Assembly (NCBI RefSeq): GCF_004379255.2
Contig: NC_056042.1
Span: forward strand, 32,281,928 to 32,345,927
Direction of reading: 5' to 3'
DNA from: Salvia splendens
Taxonomy: Eukaryota > Streptophyta > Magnoliopsida > Lamiales > Lamiaceae
DNA length: 64,000 nt
The position numbers were made by a program, and so were the translations under genes. Positions within the stretch are counted from its first letter, which is position 1, and each line of letters starts with the position of its first letter. Of the stretch, positions 47,424 through 58,390 are shown piece by piece. The notes under the pieces are model-generated. The model had not been told where the DNA came from and did not search any database. It saw only the letters and a program-made list of their open reading frames with translations.

Positions 47424-47880
47424 TTACTTGTGCACTTTGTTAGTCAAAAATATATACTCCTCCGTCTCACTATAGTTAATTAATGTGTTTTTTAGGTACA
47501 ATAACTCAAAATTCAAACCTGCATTTTCCCCCTTAACGATCGAAACTCCTCTCAACGATCTTAAGCAGGATTGCATAGATCTTATCCCGGGCCCTCTTAT
47601 AAGCTTCGTCCTCGTCTCCATTATCAATCTAGTCTCAGCTACATCGTGTTCGAGATTCAAAATCTTGTCCATGAATGGCTGCAGGTCGTCTCCTTCTGCT
47701 AAAGGGAACTGCGACATCGTGCTGTAATACGAAAGAGATGGATAAGATAATTGCGAAAGTTTAATAGATTATAAATTGTGGTTCATCACCCCAAAGAGTT
47801 GAGCAATCTCTTCGAAATGCAAGCCACTTGAAGAGCATCGCCAGATCACATCCTGCGCTTCATCAACAACCACTCTGTTT
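47424..47880 (-). pseudogene. unidentified gene remnant
   Basis: Minus-strand 47717-47520 reads as a plausible exon (MSQFPLAEGDDLQPFMDKIL, then a MET-rich helix) ending before a GT. A second block (47878-47785) with VDEAQDVIWRCSSSGLHFEE lies upstream across a possible 80-base intron, but the reading phases do not join. Within the first block a second frame also looks protein-like (DEDEAYKRARDKIYAILLKI, stopping shortly after). This pattern fits a decayed gene with frameshifts. I cannot name the family. Confidence 0.3.
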
Positions 47881-50365
47881 AAAAATTATGAAAGCAATAA
47901 TATATGTTAATGGATTACCTTTCCATGAATGATTATATTTGGTGAAAGAGAGGCCCATGATATTCTAGCTTCTGCCCCTTTTCGATCACACACCACATTG
48001 AGTTTTAATAATACCGTCGGACCGGGATGTGGGGCCCTTAGGGTTAGGGTCTCAACTTTTTTTGTATGAATAATATTTGATGGTACGATTTGCTATTATT
48101 ACTTTTAGGCCCATGAAATGTTGGGTCAGTATTCTCTATATACCCTTATCTCAAAGAGACTACATCGAAAACTTCACATTAATTTAAACACAAACTTTTA
48201 ACAAATAATGTTAATATAATCTATAAAGGAAAATTCTAAACACAGAGGTAATAAAATGTTTTCCCCTAAATTAGAGAGACACTTGTCTTGTGCGCACATC
48301 CGTGTTTTGGTCACCAAATTATTAGATGGGAGATTCAGTGTCCTACAATATAAATCTCTATGAGTGTAAATCATTTTATAATGAATTATAAATTTGTTTT
48401 TAAAATATAATTTCGATCTTAAACTTGTCACGAATAAAAAAAATCTACATAAATTTTGTTTAAGGTATAACACCACATCAAATATCAATTAGTGGGTGGA
48501 AACTGGAAACATTATAACCTTGTTATACAAATCAAAGGAGTAGTTGTTCTTGCTGCTTGACTTCAATTTTGCAACAACAATGTAATTTAACACCACATGT
48601 CACAATAACTTTATTTAATTCACAGGCACCATTTAAATCAATGGGCTAAACTGCTACCACTTATTTTATGATTAGTGCGTTCCAACTGATTTCAAATTAA
48701 ACATCTATTTTTAAATTAATTTACTAATTTCGGATATTGTATAGTTCCATGCAGTTTCATAAAAATGGAAAACACACGTTTTAACATCCTGTGTGCGTGG
48801 GAACGTTTTCTGGTCTAGGTCACGTCTGAAATCCTATTTTATACACTATAATAAAATATACTCCATGTAGTGATATAATTTTGAAGAGTTGTGAAACTCA
48901 TATAGTAATAGCTATCACTCTCTCCGTCCCTCTATAATAGAGACGTTTATCTTCAACGCGATTTAAGAAAAGTTGTGTTAACTGAGTTAAATAAATGAAT
49001 AATAAAGTAGAAAAGAAAAAAAAATAGTGAGATGAAGAGAGAATAAACTAAGAGAGAGTAAAGTAAGAGAGAAGAAAAGTTGATGTTTTTTGCCAAAAAA
49101 GGAAACGACTCAGTTACAGTGGGACAACTCCCACCCAAAAAGGAATACGACTCAGCCACATATTGGAGGCTTCTCCTCATTCCTGTGCTGGAAAGGGATT
49201 GGGGCATTACGGCCAAATCTCACCCAGGGCTTGATTGGATGAAGATGAAATGAAAACAGTTGGATTGGTCTTGTTATTTTCTTTTTTCTTTTTAATTAAA
49301 TGTTTTTGTTATGTACTACTCCACTCCCTATCACAATCAAGCTAAGTGTACAATTATTTATTTATCACGTTTATGATTCTTCCGAGCCATTGAATTTTAA
49401 ATAAATTTTTTTGTTCCGCAATGTTTAAATATAGCTAATTTTTTACTTAATTAGTTGAGGACAAAATATGTAGGAGAATGATTCATTTTTATACCAAAAT
49501 CAATAGATTTTGTATGTGGGATACAAATATGCAAAAGATCATGAATTTTAACTTTCCCGTTTAAATGCAAAAAGAAGAGATGATTGAAAAAAAATGTTAA
49601 AATTATTGTATTAGTAAAAGTTTTGAGATTGATCATAATTGAAGTTCACCAATAAAATAAATACTGTTTTTAAAATATGCCAGCCAGGTACATCAATTGA
49701 ATTTGAAGAATACGTCGCCATGAAAAACTGACACTGTTCTTAGAAATTTTTTTATTTATAATTTTTTTAAATTAATGGAAAATATCTAAATTCACCCCTT
49801 AAAACAATATGTCTTTACTTAAGTATTTTTCAAAATTAAAAAAAAAATATTGGATTAAGTTCTGACCAACTTTATTGGATTGTAGACTATTTTGCTGAGG
49901 TTTATTAGGGTAAAATTTTATATTTGTAATTATTTAACCCCGACTCTAGTAATTGATTTTTCACTCTTTATGTATTTTTTCTCATTATCGACTTTTATTT
50001 TTGGAATTTCAGTGACTAATACCTGTGCAGTTTGTTATTTTATTTTCTCGTTTTTCTTTTCTAAGTTTGAAATATGTTTCAAAGTATTCATGATTTTTTT
50101 CTATTTTTTATTTTTCGAATAAACTTTTTCTACTTTTTTTGTAATTAAATGAAAAATTAATCCGCATTATTCAGTAATATTTAGTACTACTCCACTATTT
50201 TAATTCAAAATAAATAATTAGAAAAAAATTTAAATATGATTTTTATCCATCTTTTTTCCAATTCTTAACGTCAAAAATATTCTGCCACTACTTGAAAATT
50301 TGCATATTCAAAGAAATACACTGAACAAAGATCGCAACCCTAATTTAACGAACTAGCGCCGGCCG
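47881..50365. other. AT-rich intergenic stretch
   Basis: A degenerate Stowaway-like segment lies at about 48915-49165 (CTCTCTCCGTCCCTCTATAA and AAAAAGGAATACGACTCAGC). No gene is recognised. Open frames here are short and T-rich. Confidence 0.4.
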
Positions 50366-53016
50366 ATGGCGTTCAAATGGAAATCGGTGTTCGACGTTGC
50401 CGCCATTAAATCCGATTTCGAGGTAGCCGGTTTAAACCCTAACTTCATTCCCCAAATCTGGAAACACGTCTTGAAAAATCCTGATTGCCGATGGGATGAT
50501 ATCCCTTCTCTGCCCTCCGCGGCTTACCATCTCCTCGATTCCAAGTTCAAACCCTCCACTTCTACTGTCCATGCCGCCATAGATTCTTCCGACCTCGTCA
50601 CCACTAAGCTCCTCATCAAATTGCAGGTAACTGCCATCAGTTTTGTTTAATTTGCTTTTTTCTGAACTCTTCTGCTTATAATCTGTCGGTGGTCTCTTGT
50701 GATTGTATATTTCGATGCACAGAATGAGGAAAGCTTGCGTCTTTTCCTTGTTTGTCTAAATTGCTGGTTTTGAAAAGTAATTGAGGTCAAATCCATGGGT
50801 TGTAAGAATCAGTGCAACGCATCAATGCTTTAATAATTACGAATTTGATTAGTCTGAAGAGACTAGAACTTTAGTATTCTCTTATGTGAATGAAATTTGT
50901 GTTATGGAATTGTGGTTGCGTTTGTATATGCTGCTGTTATAGGCCTTGTTGGGACAAATCTTTGGTGTTTTCAGTCTATGTTTTGTTTGAAAAAACTGAG
51001 AATGAAAGTACTGAATTATAAGAAGAATCTACCTTGGAACGGGATATGTTCAGTTATAATTTTTTAGTAGAACATAGCCTGTATTACAAGACGGTTTTTG
51101 GTAACATTTTATTGGTTGGTTTAGATGCATGAATGACATTTGGTTCCATTTTGTTGTTGCTAGAATGGAGAATTTGTGGAGGCTGTGATAATGAGATATG
51201 ATACTCGATTGGGTAAATATGATGGGAAACCTCGTCTTGGTGGTCCTAGGTCAACCTTGTGTGTATCCTCTCAGGTAACTATTGTGGAACATGGAATCAC
51301 AAATTTATAAGTTTCCTACTCTTTGTGCAGCTGAACATTTCTATATAGCAATAATGTTTATCAATTTATTATTATTGTAGGTCGGGTGCAAGATGGGTTG
51401 CAATTTTTGCGCAACAGGAAGCATGGGATTTAAGAGCAATCTGACGTCGGGGGAAATTCTGGAACAGTTAGTTCATGCATCTCGCATATCAGCTATACGC
51501 AATGTTGTCTTTATGGTATAAACCTTTTAAAATAACACATGTTAGCATCGCACTGAATTGTTTAGTGCTTTACTAGTAACTAACTGTAACTCGATATCTC
51601 CTGACTTTCGTGTGGAGGAAGTAACTGGTGTTATTTTGAAGGACGCTCAGAATTGTATACAATGATTGAGTATAATGATTCAGAAGCAAATGAAAAGACA
51701 TAAAATCACAAGTATAAACAATTGGACACAAAATTAGTACTTGTTCTTAATAAACCATTACTGGGTTAAGCAAGCAGCGTTTTGAGTTCTCTGAAGTTGA
51801 GTAGATTATGCTAAAATGTTTGTATGAAGTACCATGTAGACTAACTTTACCTTTCTGCAAACTGCAACAATGAGCTCAGTATATTGCTTTAGTTATGTTC
51901 TTGCTTATCCATCAAAAGTCAACGAAGATCATTCCATTTGTAATAGCTGTGATTGTTGTGTGAGCTCAAGTTTGAACTGATGTCATTTTTATATCATTAT
52001 TTGTTGTGAGCAGGGAATGGGAGAACCTCTAAATAACTACTCGGCAGTAGTGGATGCTATCAGAGCCATGACAGCTTTTCCTTTCCAGCTGTCTCCCAAG
52101 AAAATTACTCTCTCAACGGTGCATACTATTTATCCTCATGATCAATGTCTTTCATGTTTATCTTATTTTGTAGTACTACCTATTTCCGGATCTCTTGATT
52201 ATTTTTGCACTGGGTTAGCTCCACAAAGTTTCTCATAATTTGCATGGGAAGTGACAAATTGACTCGGTTATTTGTTAGGCACCATCTTTGCTTGATTTTA
52301 ATTAATTGCTAAATTGTGCATAGGTTGGCATAATACATGGTATTAACAAGCTGCAGAAAGACATGCCAAACTTGAATCTAGCAGTCTCACTGCATGCACC
52401 AGTTCAAGAGATCCGCTGTCAGATTATGCCTGCTGCTAGGGCTTTCCCTCTGGAAAGATTAATGAATGCACTACGAGAATATCAGACTAACAGGTGTCAT
52501 TTTTTCTTTGGCGTGCATGCCAGTTATTGAATTTTCCAACATCTCATGACCACCCTCATTTTCATTTTTATTAGAGATGATTAGAGTAACTCATTCCGTT
52601 TTTTCTGTAGTCAGCAAAAGATATTGATCGAGTACATAATGCTCGACGCTGTCAATGATGAGGAGCAGCACGCTCACCAGCTTGGCAAACTGCTTCAGAC
52701 ATTGCAATCGGTAACCTTCAAAGTGCTAAGTTGCAATATCTGCCAATTTTTAGAGGTCTCATCCACAACTCTAATGCCAGTCCCTGATTTCACGCAGGTT
52801 GTAAACTTGATACCTTTTAATCCGATCGGTTCTTTAAGCTGTTATAGTACCAGTGATGATCATAAAGTCGTCAAATTTCAAAAAATACTTAGAGGCACTT
52901 ACAACATCCGTACAACAATTCGTAAGCAAATGGGCCAAGACATAAGTGGAGCATGCGGCCAGCTTGTAATAAAAAAGCCAGATATCTTAACAGACATTGA
53001 AGATCTCCGTATTTGA
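50366..53016 (+). CDS. rlmN: RlmN-like radical SAM RNA methyltransferase
   Basis: Seven exons: 50366-50626, 51164-51274, 51381-51515, 52014-52118, 52324-52493, 52611-52710, 52798-53016. Product 366 residues, all introns GT-AG. The radical SAM cluster motif CKMGCNFC gives Cys127, Cys131 and Cys134. GMGEP (170-174) is the SAM-binding glycine motif. Cys120 in TLCVSSQ and Cys347 in SGACGQL correspond to the two catalytic cysteines of E. coli RlmN (118 and 355), so the methyl-transfer chemistry appears intact. Bacterial RlmN makes 2-methyladenosine in 23S rRNA and some tRNAs; the plant substrate is not evident from sequence. It is most like Arabidopsis At3g19630. There is no long transit peptide, so location is uncertain. 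The last intron (87 bases) is stop-free in frame. Confidence 0.93.
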
Positions 53017-54216
53017 TTTTCCAGGTCAGATCATTTGAGTTCTTCTTTCATACACACTGATGAAGCATCATTAGATTCAGAAACTATTTCTGTTGGCGTT
53101 CATAAACTTCATGATTCGAACTTTAACTTGCATCAGTTTACGTGATAATACATATCTAGACATCAGTTTTGATCGCATTCACATTTGCTCGTTTTTCCTA
53201 TAGGACTGCCTGATGTTGATATGGATACTTGACTAGTGACACAGGACAAATACGCGATCTGGGTGCTTTCGAGCTGTGGAGTAGGCATAGCCTATCAAGA
53301 GTTAACTAGGTCGAAATCATTCCATGATCGATAGGTCGATTATCAGTAGGCAATGTATCAAAAGCTTTCTTACTATCCCATTGTTCTCCTAGTTATAGGT
53401 CATATCATAATCAAGCCATTTCATTTTATTTGCCGCAATAATCTTATTTAAATCATACTAGTATCTTCTTGTTTAATCTTCATTGGATATAATGTAAACG
53501 ACAAGACGATTAATTTTTTGAAAGAGAGATCTGTTTACATCAAGTAAATAAATAGTTGATGTTTGAGCTAGTAAAAGTTTAAGAGATAACCAAGGGTTGG
53601 AACTTAGAAATATACTCCACTTGCTATGTTAAATACTTCTTTGTTATTTACTTTAGCAAAACATGGAATGTAATATGTATACCATTTAACTTGCACCAAC
53701 ATAATATAAATTGCGAAAATCATGTTTTTTTCGTAACTTATTTAAAATAAATTGCACCTCCAAGATATTTACTTCACTATATTTTTCGTATTACAATTAC
53801 TGAATATATATTTTGACCAATTTTTTTTATTTACATTAAAATTAAAGAAGTGGACATATAATGAATAGAGAATAAAGTAAAACAGACTAAAATGTATGTT
53901 TATAATGTCTATCCCAACACTTCAAATGCCTCATATTATATACCATTTCAGTCCACCAAAAATAGACTTAATGATGGACGATACAAGTTTTAATACGAAA
54001 TTGGTAAAATATGACATAATGTCAATAAATAGAGTTGGTAAAGTACGATAACAAAAGAGAATAACAAGAAAAAATGAAAAATAAAATGAGACTAACTTTC
54101 TAATTTTGTTGGACGGATGACGATAGAAAGATATACTCCATTCGGCAGTCAAAACCTTTCTGCCGCATAAAAGTACATAGGAGTATATAAAAATGAGACT
54201 CACATTCCACTAAATA
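53017..54216. other. rlmN-like 3' flank and spacer to serpin gene
   Basis: The two genes are convergent. About the first 300-400 bases may be 3' UTR. No other feature is recognised. Confidence 0.4.
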
Positions 54217-55750
54217 TTAACGAGCATGCGGATCGAGCAGCTGGCCGACGAATAGAACTACCCCACTCGTATCCTCTCTAATAGTGAAGATGAAAGGATG
54301 GTCGGCCACAAACCTCGGTCGTGGCCGAGGCCGCTGCATACAGGACCCACCAATGAAAAGCCCTGTCACAGCCGCGGCCTCGGTGCCCTCCTCATTCACC
54401 TCCACAATCGCCTTGTGGTGTATCTTGTCAGCCCACAGCTCCTCTCCATCCGGAGATTCCTCCACCATCTCACTCACTCCACCCCTCTCAAAAACACCCA
54501 CCACTCCAAGCTCCTTCAAAACCCTAGACGCCTCAAACTCGAAACCCATCTTAAACTTAGGTATGCGGAATTCGTCAAGATTTACCTTCCCGTGAGGGAG
54601 ATGGCGGTCCACAAACCCGGGCTCAGAGCAGACTCTCTCCACCAGAGATGGCAGCCCGTCTCTGGCATCCGGGAGATAGATGCACATGGAGAATCTGCGC
54701 GTGTCGCCGCTGCCATGGCGGTAAGGCAGCTTTAGAACTTTGAAGCCATCGAAGAACCCAACGTATTGCTTATCCCAGTTGGTCATGAAGGGCGCGCGAA
54801 TAGAGCTTCCGTTTAAGAGGTGGAAATCGGCATCTCTTGTTAGATTTGCGTCGAATTTGTTGCCCCATGTCCCTTTGAAATAGACTGCATTTGCGAAGAC
54901 GAGTCTTGTCAAGTCGGAGACTGAATTTCGTGGGAGTATTTCATTGATGAGGCCATTTGTTGTCTTCTCACACCACGAGTTCACTTCTTTCCTAGCCTTT
55001 TCTCCCTTTTAAAGTATTTAGATACACAATTTTTAGCATAACACTATAAAAAAACAATAGCTTTTGCGAGCAATTATGTTATGCATTAAAACACGTGTGA
55101 TTTCAAAAGTTTCTAAACACGTGTGATTTCAAAAGTTTCTATTTCAAAGACAGAGGTAGTACTATTTTAGTTTATAACATCTTGCATCTCACAATTTTTT
55201 GTCCTATATATATCATATCGGATGATAAAAAAGTAGCATTAAAAATGAAACGTTTCTAAAAATGGAAACAACATCTCTCCTCGTTAACTCATAAAACAAC
55301 ATAGTACTAAATTGAGAATAAACTTGAATACCTGATGCTGAAAATCAACACGTTGGGCAACTGCCTCGTAAGAATTCTGGACAATATCTCGAAAAGCCGG
55401 CTTGAGAGTGAGGCTCTGATCGAACCAGAGTCCGTTTTTGGTTGACAAGATGGGCCCACCGGCACAGCCCTCGTCGAAAATCATGGTCGCAATCTGCGAG
55501 TAGAAGGAACTAAGGTGTTCCGCGCTCTCTGATTTGAGATAAATGAGAATCTGCGAGCGCGCGGAGCCGCTGCGGCGCATAGGGACAGCGCAAAGTGGAT
55601 GGAGAGGGGCGAGACGACGACGTTTTTGGCTTGGTTGTCGGCGGCGATCACGTGCTTCGCAAGGGAAAGGAAGCTGTCTGTCGCTTTCTTCACTAGTTGC
55701 TTGTTGAGAGAGATTGTCGACAGCCGCCGCAAGGGAGTTTTAAGAGACAT
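54217..55750 (-). pseudogene. plant serpin with a one-base deletion in exon 1
   Basis: Exon 1 is 55750-55332 and exon 2 is 55005-54217 (GT-AG, phase 0), about 402 residues if the frame is bridged. Exon 1 starts MSLKTPLRRLSTISLNKQ, has VVSPLSIHFALSL, then loses frame near 55570: the continuation (SQILIYLKSESAEHLSSFYS) lies in another frame, equal to one missing base. Exon 2 is intact with FANAVYFKGTW, the reactive-centre hinge VNEEGTEAAAVTG and FVADHPFIFTIREDTSGVVL. Plant serpins such as serpin-ZX inhibit cytosolic papain-like and metacaspase-type proteases by trapping. The reactive loop here is unusual, with a Cys-Met and an Arg-Pro repeat where ZX proteins keep a conserved segment. Either a recent pseudogene or an assembly error. 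Confidence 0.75.
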
Positions 55751-55798
55751 ATTGATTATATTATGAACATTATTATTATCACAAGGGTTAAAGGAATT

Positions 55799-55806
55799 TA
55801 TTTATA
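55799..55806 (-). promoter_or_regulatory. TATA box of the serpin gene
   Basis: Minus strand TATAAATA about 50 bases upstream of the ATG at 55750. Confidence 0.5.
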
Positions 55807-56216
55807 GGTGAGAGACAAAGGTAGGGCTTCGTGACTTGGGCATCACTCTATTGATAATTTACCATATTGACTTCAAAGTTCAAAATCTTGGTTGAATATT
55901 CATGACCGATATTTGAAATTTAATTTACTTCTATTGCGTTATTTGAAAATAATTCGTGATGCTATTTTAATTTTTAATATCACCAAACGGTATTTTTCTT
56001 TCCTTTATCTTTACGGAAAACTACTGCAAAAATCATGATTTTTTTAAAGATTTTCCATGAACTTTAAACATAGCACCAAATATCATAAACTTTTTCAATC
56101 TTAATCATCTTCCCATGTTTCATGGGAAAAAATTAAACAGTCCTTAAAAATTCATGACATTCAGTGGTTCAAGGAAAATTCTGAAAAAGTGAGACTTCTA
56201 CATCGGTTTGCTCTTA

Positions 56217-58079
56217 GGGCATCCACATCGGCGAGCACAAGCTCGTCCGTCCGTCCGTGCCAGCGGCGCGGATGAGCTGTCCGCCTTTGCGCTCTTGCCG
56301 CAGGCACGGCACTGCTCGATGCATCGAGCACATCCGTGCCAGCGAGCAGGCAATGTGGCAGTTTCCTATTGGCCAACGGCATAGCCGTTGGCAATTTATT
56401 TATTTTTTAAAAAAAATTAGATTTTAATTAAAAAATCTGATTAAAATAAAAAAAAAAGTATTTTCCCACATACCAAAAAATTATATCCATTTTCTACCAA
56501 CTTTTAATTTATTTTTCAATTTTTTCCCCAAAAATACACATTTTAATCTATAAATACCCCCACTTCCACACCAAAATTCACACCACACTACACAATTCTC
56601 ATCTAAATTCTCTCATTTCCATTCTCAATTCTCAATCTCTCTTTCACTCTTACTCTTACAACAAAACAATGTCCGGCCACGGCGATCACCCCCCGGCTCC
56701 CACGGTTGGAACCCCGATTGGTTCGGTTCACAACCATTTCCTAGTCCGGAAACGGAATATTCGGCCCCTCCTCAAACCCAAGGTTCGGAAGTTCCGGGTG
56801 GCTACCAGCCTTACCCAATCGACAACCAAGATGCCCCCGAAGGGCAATACGGGTGGACACCCGAGCCTAGAGCAAGGTCGAGCAGCCCCTCCCAAACTCC
56901 GACTCCTCCTACTCCCGGTGTCCGCACACCGTACACTCCGACGGAGATGGTGCAATTGTTCAAAGCGTTCTTGTCAATCTCCGAAGATCCGGAGATTGGC
57001 ACGAACCAATCCGGCGATCATTATTGGTGGCACATCTGTCGCCGGTACAATGAAAACCGGCCGGCTGGAACAATCGAGCGCAACGAGAGTATGGTGCGCA
57101 ACGCCATATACAGAGCCACCGAAGAAATCCAAAAGTTCCAGGGGTATTACCTCCAGGAAGAACGGTCGGCGGGGAGCGGCCGGAGCGAGCTCGACATCAT
57201 CAGTTCTGCCTTGTCGACCTACCAATCCATGAACTACAAGCCGTTCAAGTACCTCAACATTTGGCAAGAGACGTGGTCGCATCTGAAGTATAGGGGAGGC
57301 GTAACATCCTCCTTTAGCGGCTCCTCCAAACGGTCAAGGTCGGTATCCCTATCCGACACCGGCTCCGAAGACGTGGCTAGCCAACTTGCCGGGGCTAACT
57401 TGGGTAGCCCCGACGCCGGCCCGAGCGGTTCCCAACGCCGACCGCAAGGAAGGAAGAATGCGGCGGCCAACCGCCGTCGCGCCGCGACTCCATCCGCCCC
57501 CCGCTCCCGAACCGGCTCCCGCTCCCGCTCCCGCTCCCTATGTGCCACCTCAACCCCCCATCAACTCGTTGTGGGGGGTTTTGGCCCAACTCAATTTGGC
57601 CGATAGGTCAAATATGACCCCCGAGCAACTTCGATCGCATGTGGCGATGATACGGGGTCACCAAAGAACATTGAGGGTATTGCCGGATGATGACTACTCT
57701 TTCCCAGGGGCATTTTTACGCTTGAATTACATAATTTTTATTTTTTAGGAGTTTAATTATGTAAGTTTTATTTTTTAGGATTTTAAGTATGTAATTTTTT
57801 TTTTAGTATTTTAATTATGCAATTTTTATTTTTTATAAATTTAATTATGTAATTTTTAATTTTTTTGTAATTTGTAATATTATTCCGGGTATTTTTAATA
57901 TATTTTAATTTTGTGGAAATGTTTTTATTTAAATTGAATAATGGAATGGTGGGACCCTTGTGCTCGTCCTTGCGGAAGAGTCGGATGTGGGTGTTGTGCT
58001 CTTATCTAAGAGCAGGCAGAAAAAGTAGGGCTTGGCCCACATCCGTGCTCATTGGCAAGAGCACGGACGTGGATGCTCT
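56217..58079 (+). mobile_element. PIF/Harbinger element with accessory gene only (element H3)
   Basis: The ends GGGCATCCACATCGGCGAGC and (inverted) GAGCATCCACGTCCGTGCTC are flanked by TTA at 56214-56216 and 58080-58082. Inside is one accessory SANT/Myb-like gene and no transposase. Its trailer is A/T-rich with repeated TTTAATTATGTAATTTTTA-type words. H2 at 29313-30104 is a deletion product of the same family. Confidence 0.85.
56669..57748 (+). pseudogene. Harbinger accessory SANT/Myb-like gene, two frameshifts
   Basis: ATG 56669 opens MSGHGDHPPAP. A missing base near 56702 moves the coding sense to the frame that includes GWNPDWFGSQPFPSP and continues unbroken to about 57460. That block holds the conserved region: ISEDPEIGTNQSGDHYWWHI, ENRPAGTIERNESMVRN, and later NYKPFKYLNIWQETWSHLKY. 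A second frame change near 57460 shifts into an alanine/proline repeat and the usual C-terminus INSLWGVLAQLNLADRSNM. Only two small indels separate it from an open frame, so it is much younger than the H1 copy. The protein class works with the Harbinger transposase in DNA recognition and nuclear import. Confidence 0.8.
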
Positions 58080-58324
58080 TATGTTTTATGCCAATTGTGA
58101 ACAAACTTGAAAGCATACTTATGAAATTATGAATATTAAACCTTGGAAATGATCAAGTAAAACAAAAAGGACTCTTGATTGATGGCAGTTACGTAAGTTA
58201 TTCCTAAAAAAATAAAAGTACTCCCTTTTAAATAGTTGAGCAAATAGATAGTAGTGAAATATATTAAACATGATAGAGTTTAAAAATAAGTACTATACAC
58301 ATAATTATATATTTTTCCAAAAGT

Positions 58325-58370
58325 GGGGCATTCTGAGAATCGAACTCGGGACCTCTCACACCCAAACATG
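58325..58370 (-). pseudogene. tRNA-Pro 3' half relic
   Basis: The minus strand retains the anticodon loop TTTGGGT, variable region and T arm (GTCCCGAGTTCGATTCTCAG) and acceptor AATGCCCC of tRNA-Pro, closely matching the intact gene at 61441-61512. The D arm and 5' acceptor strand are not recognisable. One T-stem pair is mismatched. Confidence 0.65.
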
Positions 58371-58390
58371 ACCCAAGCTATGGAAGATGA

